NCBI GenBank assembly: GCA_903861005.1
Contig: CAIOSP010000204.1
Coordinates: 19,824 to 83,823, forward strand
Direction of reading: 5' to 3'
Source of the DNA: an uncultured Pseudomonadota bacterium
Lineage (GTDB): Bacteria > Myxococcota_A > UBA796 > GCA-2862545
Length of the DNA: 64,000 bases
Part shown: piece by piece, positions 33,019 through 41,710 of the stretch
How the letters are laid out: each line of letters starts with the position of its first letter
How positions within the stretch are numbered: the stretch's first letter is position 1
Made by a program: the position numbers and the translations under genes
The notes under the pieces: model-generated
The model's input: only the letters and a program-made list of their open reading frames with translations
Told to the model about the DNA's origin: nothing
Databases searched by the model: none

Positions 33019-34948
33019 TCTCCTCCGACGCCAGCTCAAGCGCCTCGGCCTGACGGTCGATCAGGCGCCCACGCTGTCGTCGTGGGAGGCGCTGCTCGAG
33101 CGCGTGGGCCAGGCGTACACCGACGGGGACAGCGAGCGTGCGCTGTCGGATCGGTCACAGGAGATCGTCTCACGCGAGATGCAGGTCCTCTACAAGAGCC
33201 TGTCTTTGGACCGCGACCTGCTTGAGAGCCGCGTGATCGAGCGGACCCGCGCGCTCGCGGAGAGCGAGGCGCGGTTTCGCTCGCTGACCCGGCTCTCCTC
33301 CGACTGGTTCTGGGAGCAGGACGCCGAGCATCGCTTCACGTCCGTCTCCGATGGGCGCGAGGAGAGCATGGACGGTGTGCACGCCTACCTCGGGCTTCGC
33401 CACTGGGAGATCGAGGGGTTGCAGCCGCTGAGCATCACGTGGAGCGCGCACGTCACCAAGCTCGACCGGCGGGAGTCCTACACGAACCTCGTGTACCGCA
33501 TCGAGGCCGGAGGTCAGGAGTACTACATCAGCGTGAGCGGCGAGCCGCGCTTTGACACGGACGGCGGGTTCCTCGGATACCGTGGCGTCGCCAAGGACGT
33601 GACCGCCGAGAAGCGCTCCGAGCAGAAGGTCTACCAGCTCGCGCACTACGACACGCTGACCGGCCTGATGAACCGCACCATGCTCGCGAACCAGCTCGAG
33701 GCTGCGCTGTCCAAGGCCAAGCGCCACGATCGGGAGCTCGCGGTCCTGTTCATCGACCTGGACGGCTTCAAGCAGGTCAACGACACCTTCGGGCATGCCG
33801 TCGGAGATCGGGTGCTGCAGGAGTGCGCGCGACGGCTGCGCGGCGCGGTGCGCGTGGAGGACTCCATCGCCCGGTTGGGTGGTGACGAGTTCCTGGTGGT
33901 GCTGGAGGAGCTGTCGAGCGGGTCACCGGAGGTGGTCGGCCGGCGCATGCTCGAGTCGCTGTGCGAGCCGATCGTGCTCGACGGCCGCGAATTCCAGCTC
34001 TCGGCCAGCGTGGGCGTGAGCATCTTCCCGGCCGACAGCGCCGAGGCCGAGCTGCTGATGCAGCAGGCCGATCTGGCGATGTACCGGGTCAAGGACACCG
34101 GCGGAAACAACGTCGGCTACTTCGCGCCGGAGCTTCAGCGGCACGCCAACGAGCGCATGGAACTGGGCATCGCGCTGCGGCGGGCGATGGAGTCCGACGA
34201 GCTGCGACTCGCCTGGCAGCCCAAGCTTGACCTGCGCACGGGCCGCGTGACGGGCGCGGAGGCGCTGCTGCGTTGGACCCACCCCGAGTTGGGCGCCATC
34301 ACCCCCGACCAGTTCATCCCGGTGGCCGAGGAGACCGGGCTGATCGTGCCGATCGGGCGCTGGGTGATCGCGCAGGCCTGCGCGCAGGGGCGCGCCTGGA
34401 TGGACGCGGGGACGCCGATCCGCGTCGCGGTGAACCTGTCCGCCCGTCAGTTCCGCGACGAGGGGCTGCTTCGCGACATCTCCTACAGCCTGAGCCATTC
34501 GGGACTGGACCCGTCGCTGCTGGAGCTGGAGCTGTGCGAGAGCATGGTCATGCACGACAGCGCCCGCACCGCGGCGATCCTGCGCGAACTCAAGGAGATG
34601 GGCGTGGCCATCGCGCTCGACGACTTCGGGACCGGCTACTCCTCGCTCGCCTGGCTGCGCCGGTTTCCGATCGACACCCTCAAGATCGATCGCTCGTTCA
34701 TCCACGATCTGCCTCACGACCTGGAGGCGATCGAGATCACCAAGGCCGTGATCGCGATGGCGCGTAGCCTCCGGATGACGGTGGTGGCGGAGGGGGTGGA
34801 GCGGCACGCGCAGGCCCACCTGCTGCGCACGCTCGGCTGCGACGAGATGCAGGGCTTCTTGGTGCAGCCGCCGGTGCCCGTCGCCGCGTTCGACGCGTTC
34901 ATGCTGACGGCGCGGACGAAGACCGTGGAGGCGCTGCTCCTCCAGTGA
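33011..34948 (+). CDS. PAS-GGDEF-EAL cyclic-di-GMP signalling protein
   Basis: 645 residues. A helical N-terminus and coiled coil (residues 1-85) leads to a PAS domain (DWFWEQDAEHRFTSVSD to DVTAEKRSEQK). The GGDEF domain has an intact catalytic motif (RLGGDEFLVVLEEL) and an inhibitory I-site RVED five residues before it. The EAL domain has GAEALLRW, NLSARQF, the DDFGTGYSS loop, LKIDRSFI and VAEGVE, so its metal-binding residues look complete. Both c-di-GMP synthesis and breakdown are possible. There is no membrane segment. The 8-bp overlap with the FIST gene suggests that FIST supplies the input signal. Confidence 0.94.
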   Translation: MHDLLRRQLKRLGLTVDQAPTLSSWEALLERVGQAYTDGDSERALSDRSQEIVSREMQVLYKSLSLDRDLLESRVIERTRALAESEARFRSLTRLSSDWFWEQDAEHRFTSVSDGREESMDGVHAYLGLRHWEIEGLQPLSITWSAHVTKLDRRESYTNLVYRIEAGGQEYYISVSGEPRFDTDGGFLGYRGVAKDVTAEKRSEQKVYQLAHYDTLTGLMNRTMLANQLEAALSKAKRHDRELAVLFIDLDGFKQVNDTFGHAVGDRVLQECARRLRGAVRVEDSIARLGGDEFLVVLEELSSGSPEVVGRRMLESLCEPIVLDGREFQLSASVGVSIFPADSAEAELLMQQADLAMYRVKDTGGNNVGYFAPELQRHANERMELGIALRRAMESDELRLAWQPKLDLRTGRVTGAEALLRWTHPELGAITPDQFIPVAEETGLIVPIGRWVIAQACAQGRAWMDAGTPIRVAVNLSARQFRDEGLLRDISYSLSHSGLDPSLLELELCESMVMHDSARTAAILRELKEMGVAIALDDFGTGYSSLAWLRRFPIDTLKIDRSFIHDLPHDLEAIEITKAVIAMARSLRMTVVAEGVERHAQAHLLRTLGCDEMQGFLVQPPVPVAAFDAFMLTARTKTVEALLLQ

Positions 34949-34954
34949 GCCCGA

Positions 34955-35932
34955 CTAGGGTAGGCTGACGTCGACCACCGCCCACGCGCCCGGCACCTCG
35001 CATCGGCGGGACTTGGGCTCGCCGGGGGCGGGGTCCGCGGCCTTCTTGCCGTCGATCACGACCAGCAGGTGCGTGGGGTCGAGTGGCCACGCGCCCTCGG
35101 TCGATCCGGGGAGCGAGACGTCGAGGCGGGTGGCGGGGGCGTCGAGCTTGGGCCACCACCACAGGTGGTGCGCGCGCGGGGCGGTGGAGCCTGGCGTGGC
35201 CGCGTCGCCGTCGGACGGTCCGGTCACGACGAGCAGGCCGTCGCGCCACGGCGTGAGCTCGCGCACGCCCTCGCCGCCCAGGTCGAGGTGAAGCACGCGG
35301 CTGACCGTCATCGGGCCTGCGCTGGACGGCGGGGGCGACACCAGCACCAGCGCCTTGTGGTCGTCGTCGAGCGGTCCGCGCAGGCCGAGCAGCAGCGACG
35401 GCCCCACCATGGCCGCGCCCTCGATGTTGAACGGGTCGAGCCCGGGGTGGGTGCGGGTGAGGTCGGTGTCTTGGGCGCCGCGCAGCCGCGCGCCGTCGTC
35501 GCCTTGGAGCGCAGACAGGTCGAGCGTGCCCGAGGCGCCGGTGTTGCGGACCAGCACCTTGAAGCGGTCGGGCTTCTCGTCGCGGCCTTGGCCCTTGCGC
35601 GTGCGGCTGTGGCTGCCGACGACCAGATCGCCGGTGAGGGCCTCGATGTCGTCGACGCGGACGGACTCGTCGGGCGAGAAGGCGAGCAGGCGCGTCGGCT
35701 GGAGCGCGTCGTCGAGCAGGTAGACTCCCATCTCCTTCTCGTTGTCACCGACGATCCAGCCCTGGGTGGACCAGACCAGCGCGGACGGCTCGCACAGCGT
35801 CTCGGTCCACACGCCGGCGCGGGCGGCGGGCAGGCGCGGTGTCGACGGCGTCGCGGGCGCGGCGGGGGCGGACGCGGGAGACGCCGGCGCGGCGCAGCAC
35901 ACGAACGTGAGGGCGAGGAGGCTGGCGCGCAT
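34955..35932 (-). CDS. DUF3616-like secreted protein
   Basis: 325 residues. An N-terminal signal peptide (MRASLLALTFVCCAAP) has Cys residues in lipobox position and is followed by an Ala/Pro-rich linker. The mature part follows DUF3616: EPSALVWSTQGWIVGDNE, DIEALTGDLVVGSHSRTRKG, DPFNIEGAAMVGPSLLLGLRGPL, VSRVLHLDLGGEGVRELTPW and a final WPLDPTHLLVVIDGKK. The fold is probably a beta-propeller. Function unknown. Convergent with the GGDEF-EAL gene (6-base gap) and divergent from a fibronectin-type lipoprotein gene. Confidence 0.78.
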   Translation of the reverse strand: MRASLLALTFVCCAAPASPASAPAAPATPSTPRLPAARAGVWTETLCEPSALVWSTQGWIVGDNEKEMGVYLLDDALQPTRLLAFSPDESVRVDDIEALTGDLVVGSHSRTRKGQGRDEKPDRFKVLVRNTGASGTLDLSALQGDDGARLRGAQDTDLTRTHPGLDPFNIEGAAMVGPSLLLGLRGPLDDDHKALVLVSPPPSSAGPMTVSRVLHLDLGGEGVRELTPWRDGLLVVTGPSDGDAATPGSTAPRAHHLWWWPKLDAPATRLDVSLPGSTEGAWPLDPTHLLVVIDGKKAADPAPGEPKSRRCEVPGAWAVVDVSLP

Positions 35933-36076
35933 GGCGGTGGGTCCCGGCGTGGACGGAGGCTCCTGGCGTAACCTGGGCGGCGCCCGTCGGTTTTTCCCCT
36001 CCCGCGCGGGGCACGATCGTGGCAAGGTTGGACGACAACCGGGGAGATCCCCGGCGTGCCTAAGCCCAGGTGAGAC

Positions 36077-37657
36077 ATGACCTTGCTCCGCTGGACCCTG
36101 TTCGCCACGCTCCTCACCGCTTGCGCCGGTCCGTCCGGCGGCGGGAAGGACACCGACACTCACGCGGACACCGACGTCGCCGGGGGCGACACGGACGTCG
36201 GTTCGGAGGACACGGACGGCCCGCTGCCCGGCGCGCCGGTCGCGCCCTCGGGCTTGGAGGCGCAGGCCACGTCCACCACGTCGCTGCACCTCGCGTGGAC
36301 GGACAACTCCGACGACGAGGACGAGTTCCGCGTCGAGGTGAAGTCGGGCGTGGGCGCGTTCACGCCGCTGACCCCGGTCACCGAGCCCGCCACCGACCTG
36401 ACCGGTCGCACGCCCGGCGAGGCGCTCACGTTCCGGGTCCGCGCGTGCAAGACGGCCGACGACCTGTGCTCGCCCTACAGCGACTCGGCGACGCTGACCC
36501 TGCCGGTGGGCGCGGTGCCTGCGGCGCCGGACGACCTGACTGCGATCACGCTGTCGACGTCGTCGCTCGGCATCGACTGGCACGACAACGCGACGAACGA
36601 GACCGCCTACGTGATCGCGTACTCCGCGGACGGCGGCTTCACGTTCATCGACTACCCGGAGGTGGCGGCGGGCACGCAGTCGGCGGACGACGGCGGCCTC
36701 GATGCGAACACCCAGTACTGCTACCAGGTGCGCGCGCGCGGCGTGAACGGCGACTCGCCTCCGTCGAACATCGCGTGCGCCACGACGCTGGCCCTGACGG
36801 CGCCGCACGCGCCGACCGCGGTGACGGCGACGCTCGCGAGCGACTCCGAGATCCTGCTCACCTGGACCAATCCGGACGCGAACGACGGCTACAGGATCTA
36901 CGAGTCGGTCGGCGGCGGCGCGTACAACCTCGCCGGCGAGGTGAGGGTTGGGAACCTTGCGGGCGCGTTCGTCGACGGGCTGACCGCGGGCGCCACCTAC
37001 AGCTACAAGGTCGTCGCTTACAGCGGCATCGGGGACTCGGCGCAGAGCGCGGCCAGCAACGCGGTGACCATGCCGGCCGCCCCCGCGCCCACCGCGACCG
37101 CGTTCGTGAACGCGACAGTCTACCCGATCCTCTCGCTGGTCGTGGACGGGGTGGAGCAGTTCCCGGCGGCGCCGCGCGGCATCCCGCCGGGCGCCTCGCT
37201 CACGCTCGCGCTGGCGCCTGGGCCGCACGCCTACACGGCGGCGAACGGGTTCTGGAGCGGCGGCGCACGCGAGACGCTCTACACCTTCGCGGGCAACCAG
37301 ACCCAGGCGACGGGCCAGACCGGCACGGTCACCTTTCACGACCCGTCGCTGCCGCAGCTGCTCACGCAGTTTGCCGCGAGCGGCAGCTACACGGGCGAGT
37401 ACTGGTCGGGCACGCAGCTGAACTACAAGACGCTGCGCTTCTTCTCGAACGGCAGCTACAACTACTACAACAACGGCGCGCTGGTCGGCACGGGCACGGC
37501 GACGCTGGTCAGCTACCCGGGCAGCTACCTGGTCACGTTCAACATCAGCGGCGTGCAGTCCGCGCAGGGCGTGCTCGACGAACGCTACGGCACGTTCTTC
37601 ATGCGCAACGGTCCGGTCGACTGGCCGACGCTCGAGTACAGCTACGACGGGCCCTGA
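36077..37657 (+). CDS. Fibronectin type III repeat lipoprotein with long Asp/Thr tether
   Basis: 526 residues. The signal peptide ends in ATLLTAC, then comes the longest tether of this type in the window (DTDTHADTDVAGGDTDVGSE). Three fibronectin type III domains follow at about residues 55-335; each starts with a P.AP..L.A pattern, has a LxLxWxDN strand, and ends with Y.Y.VxAYSG or C..VRARGVNGDS. The C-terminal ~190 residues form a separate Tyr/Asn-rich beta domain (SYTGEYWSGTQLNYKTLRFF). Probably a surface-anchored binding or adhesion protein. No enzymatic motif. Confidence 0.83.
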   Translation: MTLLRWTLFATLLTACAGPSGGGKDTDTHADTDVAGGDTDVGSEDTDGPLPGAPVAPSGLEAQATSTTSLHLAWTDNSDDEDEFRVEVKSGVGAFTPLTPVTEPATDLTGRTPGEALTFRVRACKTADDLCSPYSDSATLTLPVGAVPAAPDDLTAITLSTSSLGIDWHDNATNETAYVIAYSADGGFTFIDYPEVAAGTQSADDGGLDANTQYCYQVRARGVNGDSPPSNIACATTLALTAPHAPTAVTATLASDSEILLTWTNPDANDGYRIYESVGGGAYNLAGEVRVGNLAGAFVDGLTAGATYSYKVVAYSGIGDSAQSAASNAVTMPAAPAPTATAFVNATVYPILSLVVDGVEQFPAAPRGIPPGASLTLALAPGPHAYTAANGFWSGGARETLYTFAGNQTQATGQTGTVTFHDPSLPQLLTQFAASGSYTGEYWSGTQLNYKTLRFFSNGSYNYYNNGALVGTGTATLVSYPGSYLVTFNISGVQSAQGVLDERYGTFFMRNGPVDWPTLEYSYDGP

Positions 37658-37752
37658 GGCGCCGGCCCGTGCGTCGCGTCCCAGCGTACACCGCGCCCTT
37701 CGCGCCGCGCGGGTTGGGCGTGGGCGCAGGTGGGAATACAGCACGCGCGGTG

Positions 37753-37767
37753 GTCGGCTTAGCCGAC
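37753..37767. repeat. Short inverted repeat upstream of the Cys-rich lipoprotein gene
   Basis: GTCGGC-TTA-GCCGAC lies 26 bases before the ATG at 37794. It could be an operator or a small leader hairpin. Confidence 0.3.
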
Positions 37768-37793
37768 ATCCTCACTGCCCCTTCGGAGTCCCC

Positions 37794-38156
37794 ATGCGCT
37801 TGTTCGCCCTCCCGCTCGTCCTACTGACCGGCTGCATCACGGAGTCGAACTTCGAGCTCGTCGCCGCAGCGCAGTTCTGCGACAGCTTCGAGACCTGCAA
37901 CGCGTCCACGTTCAACGCCACCTTCGATGACCACGCCGCCTGCACGGACAAGGCGGAGGTCTTCTTTGGCTGCTACCAGGACAATTGCACGACGTTCGAC
38001 GCGAAGGCGGCGAACGACTGCCTGAACACCTTCCCGATCAAGGCCGACGACTGCGACGGCTCCGCGACCGACCCGACCAACTGCAGCGACGCCTGGTCGG
38101 ACTGCGACTCGGTGGCGCTGGCGCTCTGCGCCGCCGGCGCGATCGTCGGGAACTAG
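37794..38156 (+). CDS. Small Cys-rich lipoprotein
   Basis: 120 residues. The signal peptide ends in VLLTGC. The mature chain holds about ten cysteines in a CxxxxxC / CxxxxC spacing (FCDSFETC, CTDK, FFGCYQDNC, DCLNTF, DDCDG, NCSDAWSDC), which suggests a disulfide-stabilised exported domain. GGAG lies five bases before the ATG. I do not recognise the family. It stops 5 bases before the end of the convergent radical-SAM-like fusion gene. Confidence 0.75.
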   Translation: MRLFALPLVLLTGCITESNFELVAAAQFCDSFETCNASTFNATFDDHAACTDKAEVFFGCYQDNCTTFDAKAANDCLNTFPIKADDCDGSATDPTNCSDAWSDCDSVALALCAAGAIVGN

Positions 38157-38161
38157 CGTGA

Positions 38162-40378
38162 CTAGGCCGACGGCCAGGGGTTGAACGGGCCCTGGCCATC
38201 CGCCGTACCGAACGTCGCCTGACGCGGCGCGCCGTGGATCAAGTCGCGTGCCCAGGCGTCGACTGAGGCCACGCGACCGGACGCGACCGCGCCCGCCGCC
38301 AGCGTGGTGAGGAGCGCCTCGTCGTCGTCGAGCCGGGCGATCGCGGCCGCCAGCGCGTCGGGGCGCGAGGGCGGCACGAGCAGCGCGTTCACGCCGTCGC
38401 GCAGGTGGTCGATCGTGGCGGTGGTCGCCGTGGCGATCACGGGGCGGCCGGCGGCGAGCGCCATCGAGATCACGCTGATGCCCGCAGGCTTGCGCGGGTC
38501 GACGTCGAGCGGCAGGACCACGAAGCGCGCGTTGGCGAGCGCGGCGTGGAAGGCGAGCAGGCGCACCTCGCCACCGTTGACGAGCGGCGCGGGCAGGGTT
38601 TCGCGCGAGTGTACGACCAGGCGGTCGGCGCGCGGGCCGATCAGACGCGCGGCCTCGGCGAGCGTCTTCCAGTCGCGCTGGTGGCTTCCGCCGGCGAAGA
38701 TCCGCGTGCAGGCGCGCGGGTCGGGGCCCTGGCCGAAGTGGCCGAGCGACACCGGGTAGGGGCGCCAGTGGATCTGACGGAGCGGCACGCCCGCCCGCCA
38801 GTAGGCGCGCACCTGCCGGGGGTAGAGCGCGTGGACCTCGATGCGCTCGGACGGCCACCAGCCGCCGCTCATGGTCTTGCCCGAGGGCGCGGGCCAGCGC
38901 GCGTGCCAATCGGCGATCCCGGTCATCAGGTGGAAGTCGGGCAGGATGACCCGCGCGTCCGGGCGGAGCGTGGGGTTGTCGAGCACGCCCAGCGCGTTCT
39001 CCCAGCCGGGCACGACCACGACGTCGCGGTCGGACAGGTCGAGCGAGGCGAGCCAGGGCGTGACCTGCTTGCGGACGTGGCTGACGCGCGCGGGCGGGTT
39101 GGAGAGCGACTCGGTCAGCGCGTCCGGGTAGCCGCAGCTGCCGTCGGGCCGCGCGGCGAGCGCATCGTCCGGCAGGGCGGGGAAGTTGTCGTAGGGGTTG
39201 AACGGCGCGGCCCACGCCGAGTGCAGCACGGCGTCGGCGCCCTGGGCGCGCAGCGAGGCGGCCAGCGCGGGCAGCGTGGACAGCGCGAGCACGTTGTCGG
39301 TCAGCCAGCCGGCGACCACCGCGACCCTTGCCTGCGCGCCGACGCCGATCCAGGCGGGCAGATCGCGCACGTCGCGCTCGGGGAAGGTGGACGCGAGCAG
39401 GGCGGGGACGCCGTCGCGGCGGCGCATCGCGGGGCGGTCGGGGTCGACATCACCGGGGAGCGCGTCCAGGCCGAGCCCACCCATCGCGGGCGGAAGATCG
39501 AGCGGCGGGCAGCCGTAGGCGGCGAGCTGAAGCCCAAGCTCGGCGAGCGAGCGGGACTCTTCGACCGCGGCGTAGACGCCCGAGACGTCGCCGTCGCGTG
39601 GGGTGGCCCAGGTGCCGTTCGCGACCGTGGGCACCGGCACGCTGTCGCGCAGCAGGTCGAGCAGGCTGGCGTCGACGGGCTGCGGCGTGGCGTCGGACGG
39701 ACCGGGGACGCGCGGCCAGGTGGAGAAGCCCGCGGTGGAGAGGCGCAGGTGCGTGACGCGCGCGGCCTCCCAGGCGTCGAGGACGGCTCGGGTGGCGGTG
39801 TCGCGGGCGACGCCGTGGGTACGCAGGGCCGCTGGATCCTGGGTGAGCGTGGACAGGCGGACCAACTCGAAGCGGTTGCTGTGATCGCGGACGCGGGCGG
39901 CCAGCGGGCCGACCTCGGCCGTGTTCCCGGCGAGCAGCACAAAGCGCACGGTGACGCGGAGCTGGTTGAGCTTGCCCGCGGCGTCGACGACCTCCAGTGC
40001 CCGACCAAGGGCGCCCTCGCGGCCGATCACGGCGTCGTGCGTGGCCTCGCTGCCGCCCCACAGCGTCACGACCAAGTGCGCGAGGCCCGCGTCGCGCATG
40101 GACTCGAGCACGCCGCGCGCGTCGAGGCGATCGCCGAGCGTCGTCAAGCGCACACGCAGGCCCAGCTCGCCGACGGCGGCCAGGATGTCGCGCAGCTCGG
40201 GGTGGGCGGTGGGCTCGTGGCCCTCCAGCTCGATCCAGCCCGACTTGCGGGGCAGGGCGGCGATCTCCGCGCGCAGCACGTCCAGAGCGCGAGGCGTCAG
40301 GCCCTCGGGCTCCAGGTCAAAGCAGAAGATCGACGGACCGGTGGGCACGTCGAACAGGCGGAGCGTCGGATGGGGCAT
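38162..40378 (-). CDS. Radical-SAM-like domain without its Cys motif fused to a glycosyltransferase
   Basis: 738 residues. Residues ~15-215 follow a radical-SAM barrel of the SPASM-associated type: GPSIFCFDL strand, WIELEGHEPTAHPELRDIL where a GGEPTLHP motif is expected, LGLRVRLTTLGDRL, then AHLVVTLWGGSEATHDAVIG. The CxxxCxxC motif is absent; only one Cys lies in the first strand. A ~140-residue linker follows. The C-terminal ~330 residues are a GT4-like glycosyltransferase (VVVVPGWENALGVLD, ILPDFHLMTG, RIFAGGSHQRDWKTLAE, and the C-terminal SVISMALAAGRPVIATATTAT with DGVNALLVPP). Glycosyl transfer is plausible; radical chemistry is not. ATG at 40378. It lies 32 bases downstream of the ankyrin gene on the same strand. 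Confidence 0.75.
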   Translation of the reverse strand: MPHPTLRLFDVPTGPSIFCFDLEPEGLTPRALDVLRAEIAALPRKSGWIELEGHEPTAHPELRDILAAVGELGLRVRLTTLGDRLDARGVLESMRDAGLAHLVVTLWGGSEATHDAVIGREGALGRALEVVDAAGKLNQLRVTVRFVLLAGNTAEVGPLAARVRDHSNRFELVRLSTLTQDPAALRTHGVARDTATRAVLDAWEAARVTHLRLSTAGFSTWPRVPGPSDATPQPVDASLLDLLRDSVPVPTVANGTWATPRDGDVSGVYAAVEESRSLAELGLQLAAYGCPPLDLPPAMGGLGLDALPGDVDPDRPAMRRRDGVPALLASTFPERDVRDLPAWIGVGAQARVAVVAGWLTDNVLALSTLPALAASLRAQGADAVLHSAWAAPFNPYDNFPALPDDALAARPDGSCGYPDALTESLSNPPARVSHVRKQVTPWLASLDLSDRDVVVVPGWENALGVLDNPTLRPDARVILPDFHLMTGIADWHARWPAPSGKTMSGGWWPSERIEVHALYPRQVRAYWRAGVPLRQIHWRPYPVSLGHFGQGPDPRACTRIFAGGSHQRDWKTLAEAARLIGPRADRLVVHSRETLPAPLVNGGEVRLLAFHAALANARFVVLPLDVDPRKPAGISVISMALAAGRPVIATATTATIDHLRDGVNALLVPPSRPDALAAAIARLDDDEALLTTLAAGAVASGRVASVDAWARDLIHGAPRQATFGTADGQGPFNPWPSA

Positions 40379-40410
40379 GGCGACCGCCTGTTCGTGCTGA
40401 CGTCCGACGA

Positions 40411-41289
40411 CTAGGCGCTGGCGCGCTCGCGGAGGATCTGGGCCAGACGCGCGTGGCGCGCCTCGGTGGCGAGGTCGAGCGCGGTGCGGGCGTCGGAGTC
40501 GCGCAGGTCGAGCGGGCAGCCCGCGTCGAGCACGGCGGTGGCGACGTTGCCGTCACCCGACTCACCCACGGCGACCCAGTGCAGCGCGGTGCGCTGGGCG
40601 ACGTCGGCCGCGGTGGCGTCGGCCCCGGCGGCGAGCAGCTTGGTGACGACGGCGGCGTGGCCGTACTCGGCGGCCCAGTGCAGCGGACGAAGGTCCGTGC
40701 CGGGCTCGGCGACGTTCACGTCCGCGCCGGCCTCGATCAGCGCGCCGATGGCGGCGGCCTGACCGTACTCGGAGGCCAGGTGCAGGCCGGTCTTGCCGGT
40801 GTTGTTGGCGCCGTTGGCGTCCGCGCCGCGCGCGAGCAGCAGCTCGATCAGTGCGTCGTGGCCGTACTCGGAGGCCCAGAGGAGGGCGGTCATGCCGTCG
40901 GCTTCACGGGCATTCACGTCCGCGCCGGCGTCGAGCAGGAGCGCGGCGCAGTCGGCGTGGCCGTGGACCGCGGCGAAGTGCAGCGCGGTCGACGAGGACC
41001 GGCGGTCCGCCGTGCCCGCCGTGGCGCCCGCAGCCAGCAACTGGCTGACGATCTTGGCGTAGCCGTCATGGCAGGCCCACATCAGCGCGGTCTGCCCGGC
41101 GGAGTCTGCGCTGTTCGCGTCCGCGCCGAGCTCGAGCAGCAGCGCGACCGCGTCTTCATGGCCCTTGGCGATGGCGAGGTGCAGCGGCGCGTAGCCGACC
41201 ACATTCCGCGCTTGGATGTCCGCGCCCTCTTTCAGGGCCGCGCGAATTCCGTCCAAGTCGCCTTCATCCGCTCGCTTGTGCAGGCTCAT
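40411..41289 (-). CDS. Ankyrin repeat protein
   Basis: 292 residues made almost entirely of ankyrin repeats. About eight units of ~33 residues are visible, each with the G.TPLHxAAxxGHxxxVxxLLxxGADxN pattern, for example YAPLHLAIAKGHEDAVALLL, TALMWACHDGYAKIVSQLL and LHWAAEYGHAAVVTKLLAAG. No signal peptide, so a cytoplasmic protein-binding role is likely. Start ATG at 41289. It is upstream of the radical-SAM-like/glycosyltransferase fusion gene with a 32-base gap, so the two may be co-transcribed. Confidence 0.92.
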   Translation of the reverse strand: MSLHKRADEGDLDGIRAALKEGADIQARNVVGYAPLHLAIAKGHEDAVALLLELGADANSADSAGQTALMWACHDGYAKIVSQLLAAGATAGTADRRSSSTALHFAAVHGHADCAALLLDAGADVNAREADGMTALLWASEYGHDALIELLLARGADANGANNTGKTGLHLASEYGQAAAIGALIEAGADVNVAEPGTDLRPLHWAAEYGHAAVVTKLLAAGADATAADVAQRTALHWVAVGESGDGNVATAVLDAGCPLDLRDSDARTALDLATEARHARLAQILRERASA

Positions 41290-41385
41290 TGGCGTCCGTT
41301 CCTCACTTGCGTGGTGTCGACAGTGGATGCGGAGGCTACCACGAGGGGTGGGACGCGTCGACGGCCTGGGGCGCGGGAGGCACCA

Positions 41386-41649
41386 ATGGTTCCAGAAGGT
41401 GGCGACGAGCTTGCGCAATGGCGCAACCACGTGGCGCGGGCGCACACGATGGTGGTGGCCGGTCGGTACGCCGACGCGGTGCGCGCGTTCGGCGAGGCGG
41501 TAGCGCCGCTGACGCGCCTGCTTGGGGCGGAGCACCCCGAGGTGGGTGAGCTGGTCGACGACATCGCCGCGGCGGCGTCCATGGGGGACATCGCGACCTT
41601 CGTGGATGAGGTCGGGTTTCGCTATGGACCGCCTCACCCCAAGCCGTGA
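41386..41649 (+). CDS. Small TPR-like protein
   Basis: 87 residues. The ATG at 41386 has an excellent ribosome-binding site (GGGAGG, five bases away). The chain is mostly helical, with one tetratricopeptide-like hairpin (ARAHTMVVAGRYADAVRAFG followed by LLGAEHPEVGELVDDIA). Family unknown; probably a small cytoplasmic adaptor. It is divergent from the ankyrin gene across 96 bases and is followed after 61 bases by the MYG1-family gene. Confidence 0.65.
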   Translation: MVPEGGDELAQWRNHVARAHTMVVAGRYADAVRAFGEAVAPLTRLLGAEHPEVGELVDDIAAAASMGDIATFVDEVGFRYGPPHPKP

Positions 41650-41710
41650 GCCGGTGGCGGGTGGCGCTCCGATGCGGTACCCAGGCCTTTCGGCCGCCTG
41701 ATCCGCCCCC

